DNA of 64,000 nucleotides from Candidatus Gastranaerophilales bacterium (GTDB taxonomy: Bacteria > Cyanobacteriota > Vampirovibrionia > Gastranaerophilales > Gastranaerophilaceae): assembly GCA_944324825.1 (NCBI GenBank), contig CALUXU010000007.1, positions 1 to 64,000 on the forward strand, given 5' to 3'. The notes beneath the pieces are model-generated. The model did no database searches, was not told the DNA's origin, and was given only the letters and a program-made list of their open reading frames with translations. How positions within the stretch are numbered: the first letter of the stretch is position 1; the number at the start of each line of letters is the position of its first letter. This document shows positions 55,950 through 63,976 of this stretch, piece by piece. Position numbers and translations under genes: made by a program.

Positions 55950-56432
55950 ATTATGACAGATATTAGTTCCGTTTCACAACAAAAACAAAACAACATTAGT
56001 TCATCAACTAAGGTTACTTTAGAATCACTTGGCGTAAATATTTCTACTGTATCATCAGAAAGTGAGGCTAAAGCACTGATTGAAAAATTAAAAGCAGCAA
56101 AAGCGGGAAATCAAACACAAGCGGAGAAAAAAGAACAGAGCGGAGTCGCATCAGAAACAGAAACATTAGAAGATGCGAAATCACTTGCAAGCAAAATGGG
56201 GCTTGTTTTAAACAACAATACATCAGCAGATGAAGTATTAAGACAAATATCCAACAAAATCAGAGAAATGGCTTCAAGCGATAACCCAACAGAAAGACAA
56301 ATGGCACAAGCATATCAAGCACAATTATCAACTATATCTAACAGTTATCAAGCTATTCAAGCATCTCAAAACAGCATGTATTCAGCAATGGACATGATGT
56401 CTATAAATAACAAATATTCATTAAATTTATAA
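55950..56432 (+). CDS. hypothetical protein, paralogue of 13686-14066
   Basis: 160 aa, hydrophilic, rich in Ser, Gln and Ala. Residues ~22-50 (L-x-x-LG-V-N, ESEAKALIEKL) align with the Gln-rich protein at 13686 in the same order. The C-terminus is helical (QMAQAYQAQLSTISNSYQAI). AGGGGGC supports this ATG; one five codons earlier overlaps the site. A stem with a T-run follows. Function unknown. Confidence 0.72.
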   Translation: MMTDISSVSQQKQNNISSSTKVTLESLGVNISTVSSESEAKALIEKLKAAKAGNQTQAEKKEQSGVASETETLEDAKSLASKMGLVLNNNTSADEVLRQISNKIREMASSDNPTERQMAQAYQAQLSTISNSYQAIQASQNSMYSAMDMMSINNKYSLNL

Positions 56433-56445
56433 TTTAACATTTATG

Positions 56446-56490
56446 GAAAAAGGAGGGTTATGTTGTAATGACATAGCTCTCTTTTTCTTA
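56446..56490 (+). terminator. terminator after the 160-aa gene
   Basis: An imperfect stem GGAG-GGTTATGT / ACATAGCTCTC closes a 7-nt loop and is followed by TTTTTCTT. Confidence 0.7.
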
Positions 56491-56590
56491 TTAAATAAAA
56501 AAATATAATAGGTAACAAGAATACTTAACGGAGTAATTATTTTTTTTACAGAATAAATTTATTATGCTTTCAGGATATAAGGAGTTAAAA

Positions 56591-57859
56591 GTGGTAACTG
56601 AAAGCAAATGTTTAAACATAAAGTTTGAAAACTTTATAAATACTGAACCGGGTGAAGATTTATTCGGTAAAACAGAACGTGTTAATCAAGTATTAACTAG
56701 CGGGATATTAACCGGTAATGAAGGGCTTGGCATGCAATTAATGCATAAAGTTCAGCCGGAATCCGTTATTAAAGAGAAGAACGGAGAAAAACATAACGTT
56801 ATAATGCTTGGTTCTAATTCTTATCTAAACCTTTCAACAAATCCTAAAGTAATGAAGGGAGCAAGAGAAGCATTAGAAAAATTCGGATACGGAATGGGAG
56901 CAGTATCGAATTATGCAGGGATTACAGATTTACATCGTGAACTTGAACAAAGAATCGCAGATTTTTATAACGCGGAAGACTGTATTGTTTTCCCGAGCGG
57001 CTACGGAACGAATATCGGTGTCATATCTGCACTTTGCCACGAAGAAGATATCATTATAAATGATAGCGCAAATCATGCATCAATATTTGACGGCTGCAGA
57101 TTATCAGGTGCGCAGATAAAAATTTACCCTCATTCAAATATTAATTATCTGGAAAAAATTCTGTCTAAAATTCCTGAAACTACAAAAGGCAGGCTAATTA
57201 TAACAGACGGTGTATTCTCGATGGACGGTGATATGGCTAAACTGGATAAAATCTTTGAATTGGCACAAAAATATCGCTGCAAGATAATGGTTGATGATGC
57301 GCATGGAGTAGGAATTGTTGGTCCTACAGGAAGAGGCACATCAGAGCATTACGGCTTACTAGGCAAGATTGACTTAAATGTCGGAATGCTGTCCAAAGGT
57401 CCGGGCGGATTAGGCGGCTACTGTGCCGCAAGCAAAAATATCGTTCAATACCTACGATTGTATGCAAGGACATATTTCTTCTCAACAGCACTACCGGCAT
57501 CTGTCGCAGGGGGATTAAATGAAGGATTTAAACTTATGGAGAAGGATAAAGCCGGTCGAAGAGAACTTTTAGACAAAACTGAATATTTAAAGACTAAACT
57601 TGAAAATAACGGTTTTGATATAGGTCATTCAGAAAGTGCAATTGTTCCGGTCATGATTTACAATGAAGAAATATTGTTCAAACTATATCAAGAACTAAGG
57701 AGTCAGGGCGTATACGTAAATATTGTTACATACCCAGCAGTCAGAAGAAAAGAATGCAGGTTAAGACTTTGTGCAATGAAAGAATTGAGTTACAAACAAA
57801 TTGATAAATCCGTAGATATAATTACAAAAAAAGGTAAGGAATATGGAATCATCAAATAA
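56591..57859 (+). CDS. alpha-oxoamine synthase (serine palmitoyltransferase / BioF / KBL family)
   Basis: 422 aa PLP enzyme that condenses an amino acid with an acyl thioester. Motifs: YLNLSTNP, FPSGYGTNIGVI, DSANHASIFDGCRLS, DDAHGVGIVGPTGRGTSEHYG and GMLSKGPGGLGGYCA (PLP K269). The N-terminal ~50-residue extension is longer than in BioF and is more usual in serine palmitoyltransferase-like enzymes. The start is a GTG after AAGGAG; an ATG nine codons earlier is possible. It overlaps the next gene, an SDR, by 17 nt. That pairing favours sphingoid-base rather than biotin synthesis, but this is inference. Confidence 0.88.
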   Translation: MVTESKCLNIKFENFINTEPGEDLFGKTERVNQVLTSGILTGNEGLGMQLMHKVQPESVIKEKNGEKHNVIMLGSNSYLNLSTNPKVMKGAREALEKFGYGMGAVSNYAGITDLHRELEQRIADFYNAEDCIVFPSGYGTNIGVISALCHEEDIIINDSANHASIFDGCRLSGAQIKIYPHSNINYLEKILSKIPETTKGRLIITDGVFSMDGDMAKLDKIFELAQKYRCKIMVDDAHGVGIVGPTGRGTSEHYGLLGKIDLNVGMLSKGPGGLGGYCAASKNIVQYLRLYARTYFFSTALPASVAGGLNEGFKLMEKDKAGRRELLDKTEYLKTKLENNGFDIGHSESAIVPVMIYNEEILFKLYQELRSQGVYVNIVTYPAVRRKECRLRLCAMKELSYKQIDKSVDIITKKGKEYGIIK

Positions 57860-58802
57860 AAGTGTTTTAATAACAGGAGCAGGAGGATTTATCGGCTCAC
57901 ATATCGTAAAAAAATTCCATAAGGAGGGTTTTAATGTTATTGCAATAATACATAAAAACCTGCCTGAAGAGCTGCTAAATTTAGGGAATATTGAATTTAT
58001 TTATGCAGATATAAACAAAGCAGATAGTTTTTATGATGTTATAAAGGACTATAAACCCAGTATAATCGTTCACACCGCAGGCATTGTAAGAGATATCGGC
58101 AGAGAAAAAGAATTTGAACAATGTAATTTTGAGCCTATAAAAACACTAACCAAAATAGATTTCGACAAACTCATTTACATATCATCAACAGATGTCTATG
58201 GTTTAAAGGATTTTTACGGGGCAGATGAGAGAACCCGATTGGACAGACATCCTGAAAATCCGTATCAGAAATACAAAATAAAAACTGAAAAATGGATAGA
58301 AAATAATCTGCCGTACAATAAATATATTATAATACGTCCGGCAGCGGTCTGGGGAGAAAATGATAAGACCATAGAAACACGTTTTGTAAACTATTTAAAA
58401 AATTCAAAATATATAGTTCATTTCGGTAAGTGGAGAGGGAAAAATCGATGGCCGCTTGCGAACGTAAAATCCGTTGCAAATGCAGTATATAAATCCGCTA
58501 TTACAGATAAATTCAACGGTGATGCAATAAATATTATTGACAGCGATTACACAACGTTAGACGAGTATTTTAGTGAACTATGCAGAAAATATTTTCCTAA
58601 TAAAACGTTCAAACGAATCTATTTACCGTTATGGTTTGGGAAACTTCTGGGGTTTATATCAACAACTGTATCAAACTGGCTGAATCTTAAATCCCCGATA
58701 TTTGAGCCGACAGCATATTCTATTAAACATCTGACAAGCAACCTTGATTTTCAGGGCAAGCAATTTTCCCGACTATTACTAAGCTCATTAAACAAAGATT
58801 AG
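57843..58802 (+). CDS. NAD-dependent epimerase/dehydratase-type SDR
   Basis: 319 aa extended SDR. Rossmann motif TGAGGFIGSH, ISSTDVYGL and a YxxxK motif (PYQKYK). The C-terminal region has hydrophobic stretches (LPLWFGKLLGFIST) as in 3-beta-HSD-like membrane-associated members. The ceramide reductase of Caulobacter (CerR) belongs to this annotation class. Translational coupling to the alpha-oxoamine synthase (17-nt overlap) suggests both act on one lipid. AAGG precedes the ATG. Confidence 0.85.
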   Translation: MESSNKSVLITGAGGFIGSHIVKKFHKEGFNVIAIIHKNLPEELLNLGNIEFIYADINKADSFYDVIKDYKPSIIVHTAGIVRDIGREKEFEQCNFEPIKTLTKIDFDKLIYISSTDVYGLKDFYGADERTRLDRHPENPYQKYKIKTEKWIENNLPYNKYIIIRPAAVWGENDKTIETRFVNYLKNSKYIVHFGKWRGKNRWPLANVKSVANAVYKSAITDKFNGDAINIIDSDYTTLDEYFSELCRKYFPNKTFKRIYLPLWFGKLLGFISTTVSNWLNLKSPIFEPTAYSIKHLTSNLDFQGKQFSRLLLSSLNKD

Positions 58803-58861
58803 TTTGATTTTTAGAGATTTTGTTTTATGATAATAAAGTTGAGTGCAGCAAAGCTTTATTC

Positions 58862-58967
58862 ATTGAATTGGTGCTCATCAACGAGAGATTAAAGACATTG
58901 GCACTCTGCCGACGAGAAAGATTAAGTATCTTTCGAGGAGAGGTACAATAAAATTGAATAAGCATAA
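58862..58967 (+). repeat. tRNA-Val(GAC)-hugging element, 5' side
   Basis: The shared core is present: ATTGGC (as in the tRNA 5' part), ACTCTGCCG (58903-58911), stem GAAAGAT/ATCTTTC with loop TAAGT (58916-58934), then GAGGAGAGG. A degenerate second copy (GGTGCTCATCAACGAGAGATTAAA) lies just before it, near 58870-58893. The tRNA promoter (-10 TACAAT near 58944) follows within the element. Confidence 0.82.
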
Positions 58968-59040
58968 GGGCGATTGGCGCAGTTGGTAGCGCATCTGAAC
59001 GACATTCAGAGGGTCACTGGTTCGAGTCCAGTATCGCCCA
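58968..59040 (+). tRNA. tRNA-Val (GAC)
   Basis: 73-nt cloverleaf: acceptor GGGCGAT/ATCGCCC, anticodon stem TCTGA/TCAGA with loop ACGACAT giving anticodon GAC, T-loop TTCGAGT. CCA not encoded. No conventional terminator follows directly. Confidence 0.95.
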
Positions 59041-59375
59041 GTTGTTTTAATTAAGATTATAAGCTATTATTGGACGAGAACCAGTGTAAAGCGGAGCTTT
59101 ACTTGGTTCGAGCGGATTTACGTACGGGGGGGGGGTGGATAAATAAGGAATAATTAATTTTACCGTTTCATTTACCCCTCCGGATAGCGAACAGATAGAA
59201 CCGATAGTGGCATAGCCACGAAGGTGATACTCTGTGAGCGTGGAGTAAATCCAAGACAGCGAGGAGCGAGCAGAGAGCGGAGGTCTTTTGCAAAAGAATG
59301 AAATTCTTGAAGCAAAAACCGGAGACTCGTTTAACGCGAGCGACTCAAGACAGTCCAGTATCGCCCAGTTGTTTT
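59025..59375 (+). repeat. tRNA-Val(GAC)-hugging element, 3' side
   Basis: The last 16 nt of the tRNA plus 8 nt of flank (59025-59048) recur exactly at 59352-59375. Between them lie an inverted T-arm copy (GGACGAGAACCAGTG, about 59074-59088), a hairpin TAAAGC/GCTTTA and a direct T-arm piece (TTGGTTCGAG). Also present are a G10 tract, a GTGGC/GCCAC hairpin and, at 59266-59351, a ~90-nt block similar to the one beside tRNA-Leu(GAG). The layout looks like a mini-element with att-like ends. Confidence 0.85.
59126..59135. other. G10 homopolymer
   Basis: Ten consecutive G in otherwise AT-rich DNA, inside the tRNA-Val 3' element and outside any gene. Could be slippage-prone or an assembly error. Confidence 0.9.
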
Positions 59376-59652
59376 TGTTTACAGTTAAAGTACATTATCC
59401 CAATTTGCCAGGAAGTAAAAAACATGCTATACTCATAGAAGTAATTAGGAGGCACATGAATAAATTATTTATAAAATTTAATCATTTTCTCTTTGAGTTT
59501 AATCCCGCCGAGGATATAAACCAGCCTCCGTGTACATATAGTTTAAGCGTTAGTAAATTCTAATCATATTAGTAAACACCGATTTTATAAAATTTTCGGA
59601 AGTACTAATTGTAGGACTTAATTTTTATACGCTATCAGAAAAGAGGTTACTC
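59376..59652. other. intergenic region before the phosphatase-like gene
   Basis: No supported gene. It has AT-rich promoter-like sequence and the AAGAGG ribosome-binding site of the next gene. Confidence 0.45.
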
Positions 59653-60417
59653 ATGAAATCACTTGAAGAAATTAGAGAAAAAATAGTAAACAAAGATAAA
59701 ATTCACCTGATACTTGACTATGATAACAGGATTACACCATATATCAGAACAAGTAACTCCTATTTCTTTTCTCCGACCTTCAAAAGAATCATTGAGAATC
59801 TTGCTCGAAAAGAATTCATCACTGTCAGTATTCTGACAGATAAAAATATAAAGAATTTTAAAACCGAATTCCCGATTGATACAACTAATGTTGATTTATA
59901 CGGGGCTCTTGGTGTGGAAGTAGAAATTCAAAACAATAAAGAAAATAAAGCAGATGACAGCTTAAAAAAAGAGCTAAAAAAGATTTATAACGCTCTTTCT
60001 AAAACATTTGCAGAAAATAAAAAACTGATTTTGGAATACCAGGATTGGTCTATTATAATCAATACAAAAGGATTATCCAAAGAGGATTTAAAACCTGTAA
60101 AAAAAGCAGTTAAAGATGCTCTAAATAAGAGCAAATTCAAAGAAAACCTAAAGCTGACAGAAGAAGAAAATCAACTTACACTGCATATTACAGATTTTGA
60201 ACTCAACAGTTTATTAGAAAAACTAATCTCCGAATATCAAGACTATTCTTTAATCTATATCGGAAAAGAAGAAACAACCTTCAAATTTTTGAAGAAAAAA
60301 TGCGATACAATAAAAGTTATACAACCGGGAGATTCGATGGAATCAAAAGCAGATTTGGTTGTATTCCGTTCAAAATTTGAAGAATTTCTCTCAGATACGA
60401 ATAATTTGTATCTGTAA
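59653..60417 (+). CDS. degenerate trehalose-phosphatase-like HAD protein
   Basis: 254 aa, close to OtsB length, with its order of motifs: LDYDNRITPY (D22, D24; canonical LDYDGTL), LYGALGVEV (YGxHGxE) and YIGKEETTFKFLKK (canonical YxGDDxTDE). The first two aspartates remain, but the GT of motif I and the motif IV aspartates that hold magnesium are replaced. It is therefore probably not an active phosphatase and may be a binding or regulatory relative. AAGAGG precedes the ATG. Confidence 0.7.
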   Translation: MKSLEEIREKIVNKDKIHLILDYDNRITPYIRTSNSYFFSPTFKRIIENLARKEFITVSILTDKNIKNFKTEFPIDTTNVDLYGALGVEVEIQNNKENKADDSLKKELKKIYNALSKTFAENKKLILEYQDWSIIINTKGLSKEDLKPVKKAVKDALNKSKFKENLKLTEEENQLTLHITDFELNSLLEKLISEYQDYSLIYIGKEETTFKFLKKKCDTIKVIQPGDSMESKADLVVFRSKFEEFLSDTNNLYL

Positions 60418-60498
60418 AAATAAAAAAGAGGCTCTAAAATAAGCCCCTGGTGTACAGTTTACACAGTATAATAAGTTAACGATTAAAGTATAAATATA

Positions 60499-60903
60499 TT
60501 ATTTAACGGCTTTCTTCTTATCTGAGGAAAGCTTTTTCATCATATTCAAATACCTGTCACATTGCGCCTCTTTGTTATAACCGAGAAGAGTTCCAAGTAT
60601 AAAATCCTGCTCAGGAGATAACTCGCTGAGTTTTTTGTGAATAAATGTTTTTACAACCTCGACACACTTCTTGGCTCCAAAGAAAACATTAATTTTATTT
60701 TTATCGACATCCTGTATGGCATAATCTATTTTTTCATGGGTTAGACGATTCTCAATAGGTTTCCTGTAAATACTCTTTTCTGTCGTCAAAATAAGACTTC
60801 TGATTCCCTTCTTATATTCATAAATATGGTGATGAAAAACCTTTAAATCATTTGCCTGCTGGCGAATAGAATTAATAGGTATAGGTTGTTTAATATTAAC
60901 CAT
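60499..60903 (-). CDS. hypothetical protein, possibly DUF2023 family
   Basis: 134 aa, basic. The segment LKVFHHHIYEYKKGIRSLIL and later VDKNKINVFFGAKKCVEVVKTF recall the small DUF2023 family of iron-limited anaerobes; this is from memory and tentative. The HHH triad could bind metal. Two operator-like sites resembling DtxR boxes lie upstream, so metal-responsive control is likely. The start has AGG about 9 nt upstream. Confidence 0.65.
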   Translation of the reverse strand: MVNIKQPIPINSIRQQANDLKVFHHHIYEYKKGIRSLILTTEKSIYRKPIENRLTHEKIDYAIQDVDKNKINVFFGAKKCVEVVKTFIHKKLSELSPEQDFILGTLLGYNKEAQCDRYLNMMKKLSSDKKKAVK

Positions 60904-60924
60904 AAATCTAACCTGACTCCTAAA

Positions 60925-60942
60925 TGTTTGTCTAACCTAACA
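60925..60942 (-). promoter_or_regulatory. DtxR-like operator candidate 1
   Basis: TGTTTGTCTAACCTAACA. It matches site 2 (reverse complement) at 15 of 18 positions. Lies 22-39 nt upstream of the 134-aa gene. Confidence 0.6.
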
Positions 60943-60961
60943 AATACATATTAACATATTT

Positions 60962-60979
60962 TGTTAGGCTTGTCAAACA
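60962..60979. promoter_or_regulatory. DtxR-like operator candidate 2
   Basis: TGTTAGGCTTGTCAAACA. In reverse complement it matches the site in front of the DtxR-type gene at 14 of 18 positions. Between the divergent 134-aa and TolC-like genes. Confidence 0.6.
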
Positions 60980-61020
60980 TTTTTTATAATTCAAAAATAC
61001 TTCTTGAAATAAAAAATACC

Positions 61021-61044
61021 CTTGTGTTATGATAATAACACAAG
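61021..61044 (+). promoter_or_regulatory. palindrome over promoter and ribosome-binding site of TolC-like gene
   Basis: CTTGTGTTA-tgataa-TAACACAAG, a perfect 9-bp inverted repeat. It covers a -10-like TATGAT that lies 18 nt after TTGAAA, and its right end runs into AAGGAGG. It could be a repressor operator or an mRNA hairpin. Confidence 0.6.
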
Positions 61045-61062
61045 GAGGATTTTACACTAAGT

Positions 61063-62397
61063 ATGAAGAAGTTAGTCTTATTGTTAGGATTATTTATTAT
61101 ATATACCTCCAATTTAGCACTTGCATCTGATACAGAATGGTGGAATAAATATGGAGATGAAGTATTAGTCGGGAATCTGGAAAAAGTATATGTACAGAAT
61201 CCTGATTTAAAAATAGCAGCCCTAAAAACGAAACAAATGCAGGAAGTTGTTAAAATGGCGTTTGCGAATGAACTTCCGCAAATCGGGTTTGATCCGAATA
61301 TAAGCTGGGAAATACGTTCAAGTGATGTACATTTTGGGAATGTAATTATTCCGGATTATTCTCAAGGACGATGCCTATTACCATTAGCAATGTCTTACGA
61401 GATAGATTTATACGGAAAAAATCATTTACAGACGAAAAGTTTCAAAAAGATGTCAGAAATGACAATTCAGGATGAACAAATGGCCAGAATTTTTATTTCA
61501 AGCTCTTTTTCCGCAAATTATTTTAATCTCCTAAGGACTGACAGATTAATACAAAACAGTAAAAAACTTGTTGAATTACAGCAAGAAATCGCAAAAATGC
61601 AAAGAATAAAATATGAAAAGGGGCTTTGCGGAGAACCGGAAGTATTATCCGAAGAACAAACTCTTACAATGTTTAAAGAGGATTTGAATAATCTTGAATC
61701 AGAACAAGAAGTCATAAAAAACCAACTTATTACACTTATTGGAGAAAAAAATCTCAAAGATATTGAGCGTAATAAAATTGAGAATATCAAAATATTTGAT
61801 GTTCCGGAATATTTAGACTCATCAGTTATCACCAAACGTCCGGATTTTATCAAATCAGAATTATACATTCAAAAAACAGGCTTAGATGCCAGAGTGGCAA
61901 GACGGGAGTTATTACCGTCATTCACCGTATACGGGAATGTTGGATTTAATGCCTACAGTCTAAACCGCTTATTTACAAATCGTTCCTTCTTATCAACAAT
62001 AGGAATACTTCCATCCTGGGATGTATTTACGGGCGGCAGAAAAATGGCAAATTTAAGATATAGAAAACTTGAATCGAAAAAAGCTGTTGAAGAATACAAT
62101 AAAACAATTCTCACTTGCCTGCAAGAGTTGAATAATTCTTTGTTCAGAATAAAATCAGTCAAAAAGAATTACAACGAAAGCACAAGAAGAAATGAACTTG
62201 AAGAAACAAAATTTGCACTTACTCAAACAAAGTTAAAAATAGGTGCGACTTCAATGCTTGATGAAATGAAGGAAGAAAGAAATCTTTATATGAGAGAAAA
62301 TGAAGCAATCACGCAAAAAGCAAATTATCTTGTAATGACAATAGAATTATATAAAGCTCTGGGGGGACAAGATTATACTTCAGAAAATACTTTATGA
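61063..62397 (+). CDS. TolC/OprM-family outer-membrane efflux protein
   Basis: 444 aa with a signal peptide (about 1-21, ending LALAS). The long paired helices and repeat motifs match outer membrane efflux proteins (ALKTKQMQEVVKMAFANELPQIGF, MSYEIDLYGKN, SVITKRPDFIKSELYIQKTGLDARVARRELLPSF). It forms the exit duct of a tripartite efflux or type I export system. No partner pump is in the window. Its 3' end overlaps the convergent His-rich membrane gene by 25 nt. Confidence 0.9.
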   Translation: MKKLVLLLGLFIIYTSNLALASDTEWWNKYGDEVLVGNLEKVYVQNPDLKIAALKTKQMQEVVKMAFANELPQIGFDPNISWEIRSSDVHFGNVIIPDYSQGRCLLPLAMSYEIDLYGKNHLQTKSFKKMSEMTIQDEQMARIFISSSFSANYFNLLRTDRLIQNSKKLVELQQEIAKMQRIKYEKGLCGEPEVLSEEQTLTMFKEDLNNLESEQEVIKNQLITLIGEKNLKDIERNKIENIKIFDVPEYLDSSVITKRPDFIKSELYIQKTGLDARVARRELLPSFTVYGNVGFNAYSLNRLFTNRSFLSTIGILPSWDVFTGGRKMANLRYRKLESKKAVEEYNKTILTCLQELNNSLFRIKSVKKNYNESTRRNELEETKFALTQTKLKIGATSMLDEMKEERNLYMRENEAITQKANYLVMTIELYKALGGQDYTSENTL

Positions 62398-63449
62398 TGC
62401 TGCTTGTGATGATGCTCAGCTTTTTTATCGGCGTTTCTATATCCGATACCTGCACGGTATCCTGAAATAGTATAAAGTATCGGAAGAGCCGGCTCAATCC
62501 ATTTTAAACCGGACATAACAGCAACCGTTGCAATATCATCAGTATGCAGACAGATATCTAATAACTCAGGTTTTCTGTCATCTTTATGTTTTTCCTTTGG
62601 ATTGATTTTTTCATGTTTATCATGATGAGATTTTCCATCAAAGAGCGGATTAACAAATTTTCTTGATATAAAGTTTGCAATAGAGCTTCCGCCGATTACA
62701 CCGGTTACAAGAATTCCTCCAACCATTGCAAGCGCCCTTGCAGATTTCGACTTTACTTTTGCAGTCTCCATAACTCCTAACGCTGCTGCTGCACCAACAT
62801 TACACAAGAAAATATTTGCAAGATACTGATAAATTCCTTCTTTTATCTTATTAGGGATTTTCTTTTTCCAATGAGGTTTATCAAGAACAACATCAGCAGC
62901 AACACCGCCTGCAATTCCGCCCGCAACAGGTAAAGCGCCGAGTATTGATAAACGCCCCATATCTTTTACTATCTCACCTGCAGTAATATTTTGCGGCTCC
63001 GGAACAAACGCATCCATAAACGCTTTTCCTTTTTCGGTTTTCCCGATAGTTTTTTGTAAAAAGCCGATTTCTTTAATATTCAAAACCTCAGTTTTTGCTT
63101 TTTCTAATATTCTCTTAGGCTTCTCGCCCAGTTTATTTTGATTAATAAAATTCTCAACTAAAACAGTATTTCCCTGTTTGATTTTTTCTAAATTAACCTT
63201 TTCATAAGGTCTGCCGACAGCCTTTGCCGCAATTTTAGGAGCAGCAAGAGCGGCAAGCGAAGTTGCACCAAGCACCATTGCAGTATTTACTGCCACCTTC
63301 TTCTTTTTCCCCTTAGGCGCTTTACTTGTTTCATGAACAGTATAAAGAGCCGATAAACCGGCTAAAGAGGCAGGAACAACCTTCGAAAATTTTCCTACCA
63401 ATAAAGGCTGATCTAAATATTTTCCTACTGTTTTAATTTTATTTAACAT
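62373..63449 (-). CDS. His-rich membrane protein downstream of DtxR-type regulator
   Basis: 358 aa with about six Ala/Gly-rich hydrophobic segments. A loop has GKSHHDKHEKINPKEKHKDD and the tail has KKAEHHHKQHHK; both look able to bind metal ions. I do not recognise the family. It is 35 nt downstream of the DtxR-type gene, probably in the same transcript. A role in metal uptake, storage or tolerance is inferred from these two facts only. Confidence 0.72.
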   Translation of the reverse strand: MLNKIKTVGKYLDQPLLVGKFSKVVPASLAGLSALYTVHETSKAPKGKKKKVAVNTAMVLGATSLAALAAPKIAAKAVGRPYEKVNLEKIKQGNTVLVENFINQNKLGEKPKRILEKAKTEVLNIKEIGFLQKTIGKTEKGKAFMDAFVPEPQNITAGEIVKDMGRLSILGALPVAGGIAGGVAADVVLDKPHWKKKIPNKIKEGIYQYLANIFLCNVGAAAALGVMETAKVKSKSARALAMVGGILVTGVIGGSSIANFISRKFVNPLFDGKSHHDKHEKINPKEKHKDDRKPELLDICLHTDDIATVAVMSGLKWIEPALPILYTISGYRAGIGYRNADKKAEHHHKQHHKVFSEV

Positions 63450-63484
63450 TGTTCGGGAACCCTAACACTATATTTAAAAAATTT

Positions 63485-63904
63485 TTAACCTAGTTGTCTG
63501 AATTTTTCAATAAGTCCTGATTCATTATTACAAAACGTATTGAATGCTGCCAATTTTTCCAAAATATTCTCAGTTATAATATGTTCAATACCGCAAGCAG
63601 TCTTTGCAGCTTCTTCCTTCTCTATCCCGAGAACATTCTCAAAAAATGATTGAATGACATTATGCTTATTTATAATTTCTTTGGCTTTTTCTTTCCCTAA
63701 ATCGGTGATAGAAATCATTTCGTAGCGGCCGTAATTGATATATTTCTTTTGAGCAAGCTTATTTAATGCTTCCGTAACCGATGCTCTTGAAACATTCAAC
63801 TCTTTTGATATTTCAATCGCTTTTACCGAGCCGTTAAGATTAATCCTATTGTATACACATTCAAGATAATCTTCTAAACTTGAGCTTAATACTTTTTCTG
63901 ACAT
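63485..63904 (-). CDS. DtxR/MntR-family metal-dependent regulator
   Basis: 139 aa. N-terminal winged HTH (SSLEDYLECVYNRI, VKAIEISKELNVSRASVTEALNKLAQKKYI) and a dimerisation/metal domain (DLGKEKAKEIINKHNVIQSFFENVLGIEKEEAAKTACGIEHII). The Cys/Glu/His set is that of the DtxR/IdeR/MntR family. No SH3-like domain, so MntR-like in size. The start follows a GGGGCGGA site; a longer start would run over the operator. The operator-like site just upstream implies autoregulation. Confidence 0.92.
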   Translation of the reverse strand: MSEKVLSSSLEDYLECVYNRINLNGSVKAIEISKELNVSRASVTEALNKLAQKKYINYGRYEMISITDLGKEKAKEIINKHNVIQSFFENVLGIEKEEAAKTACGIEHIITENILEKLAAFNTFCNNESGLIEKFRQLG

Positions 63905-63918
63905 ATCCGCCCCAAAAA

Positions 63919-63936
63919 TGTTAGCCTTGCATAACA
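63919..63936 (-). promoter_or_regulatory. DtxR-like operator candidate 3 (autoregulation)
   Basis: TGTTAGCCTTGCATAACA, 14-31 nt before the regulator's start; similar to the two sites at 60.9 kb. Confidence 0.6.
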
Positions 63937-63976
63937 AATTTAACATAAGAGATTTTATATTTCAAGTATTTTTTTG

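Noticed and set aside
58968-59375. Prophage or genomic island integrated at tRNA-Val
   Set aside because: The 24-bp duplication looks like att sites, but only ~300 nt lie between and no integrase or phage gene is present.
59288-59563. 91-aa ORF after tRNA-Val
   Set aside because: TTG start without a ribosome-binding site; its first part is the shared tRNA-linked element and the rest is not protein-like.
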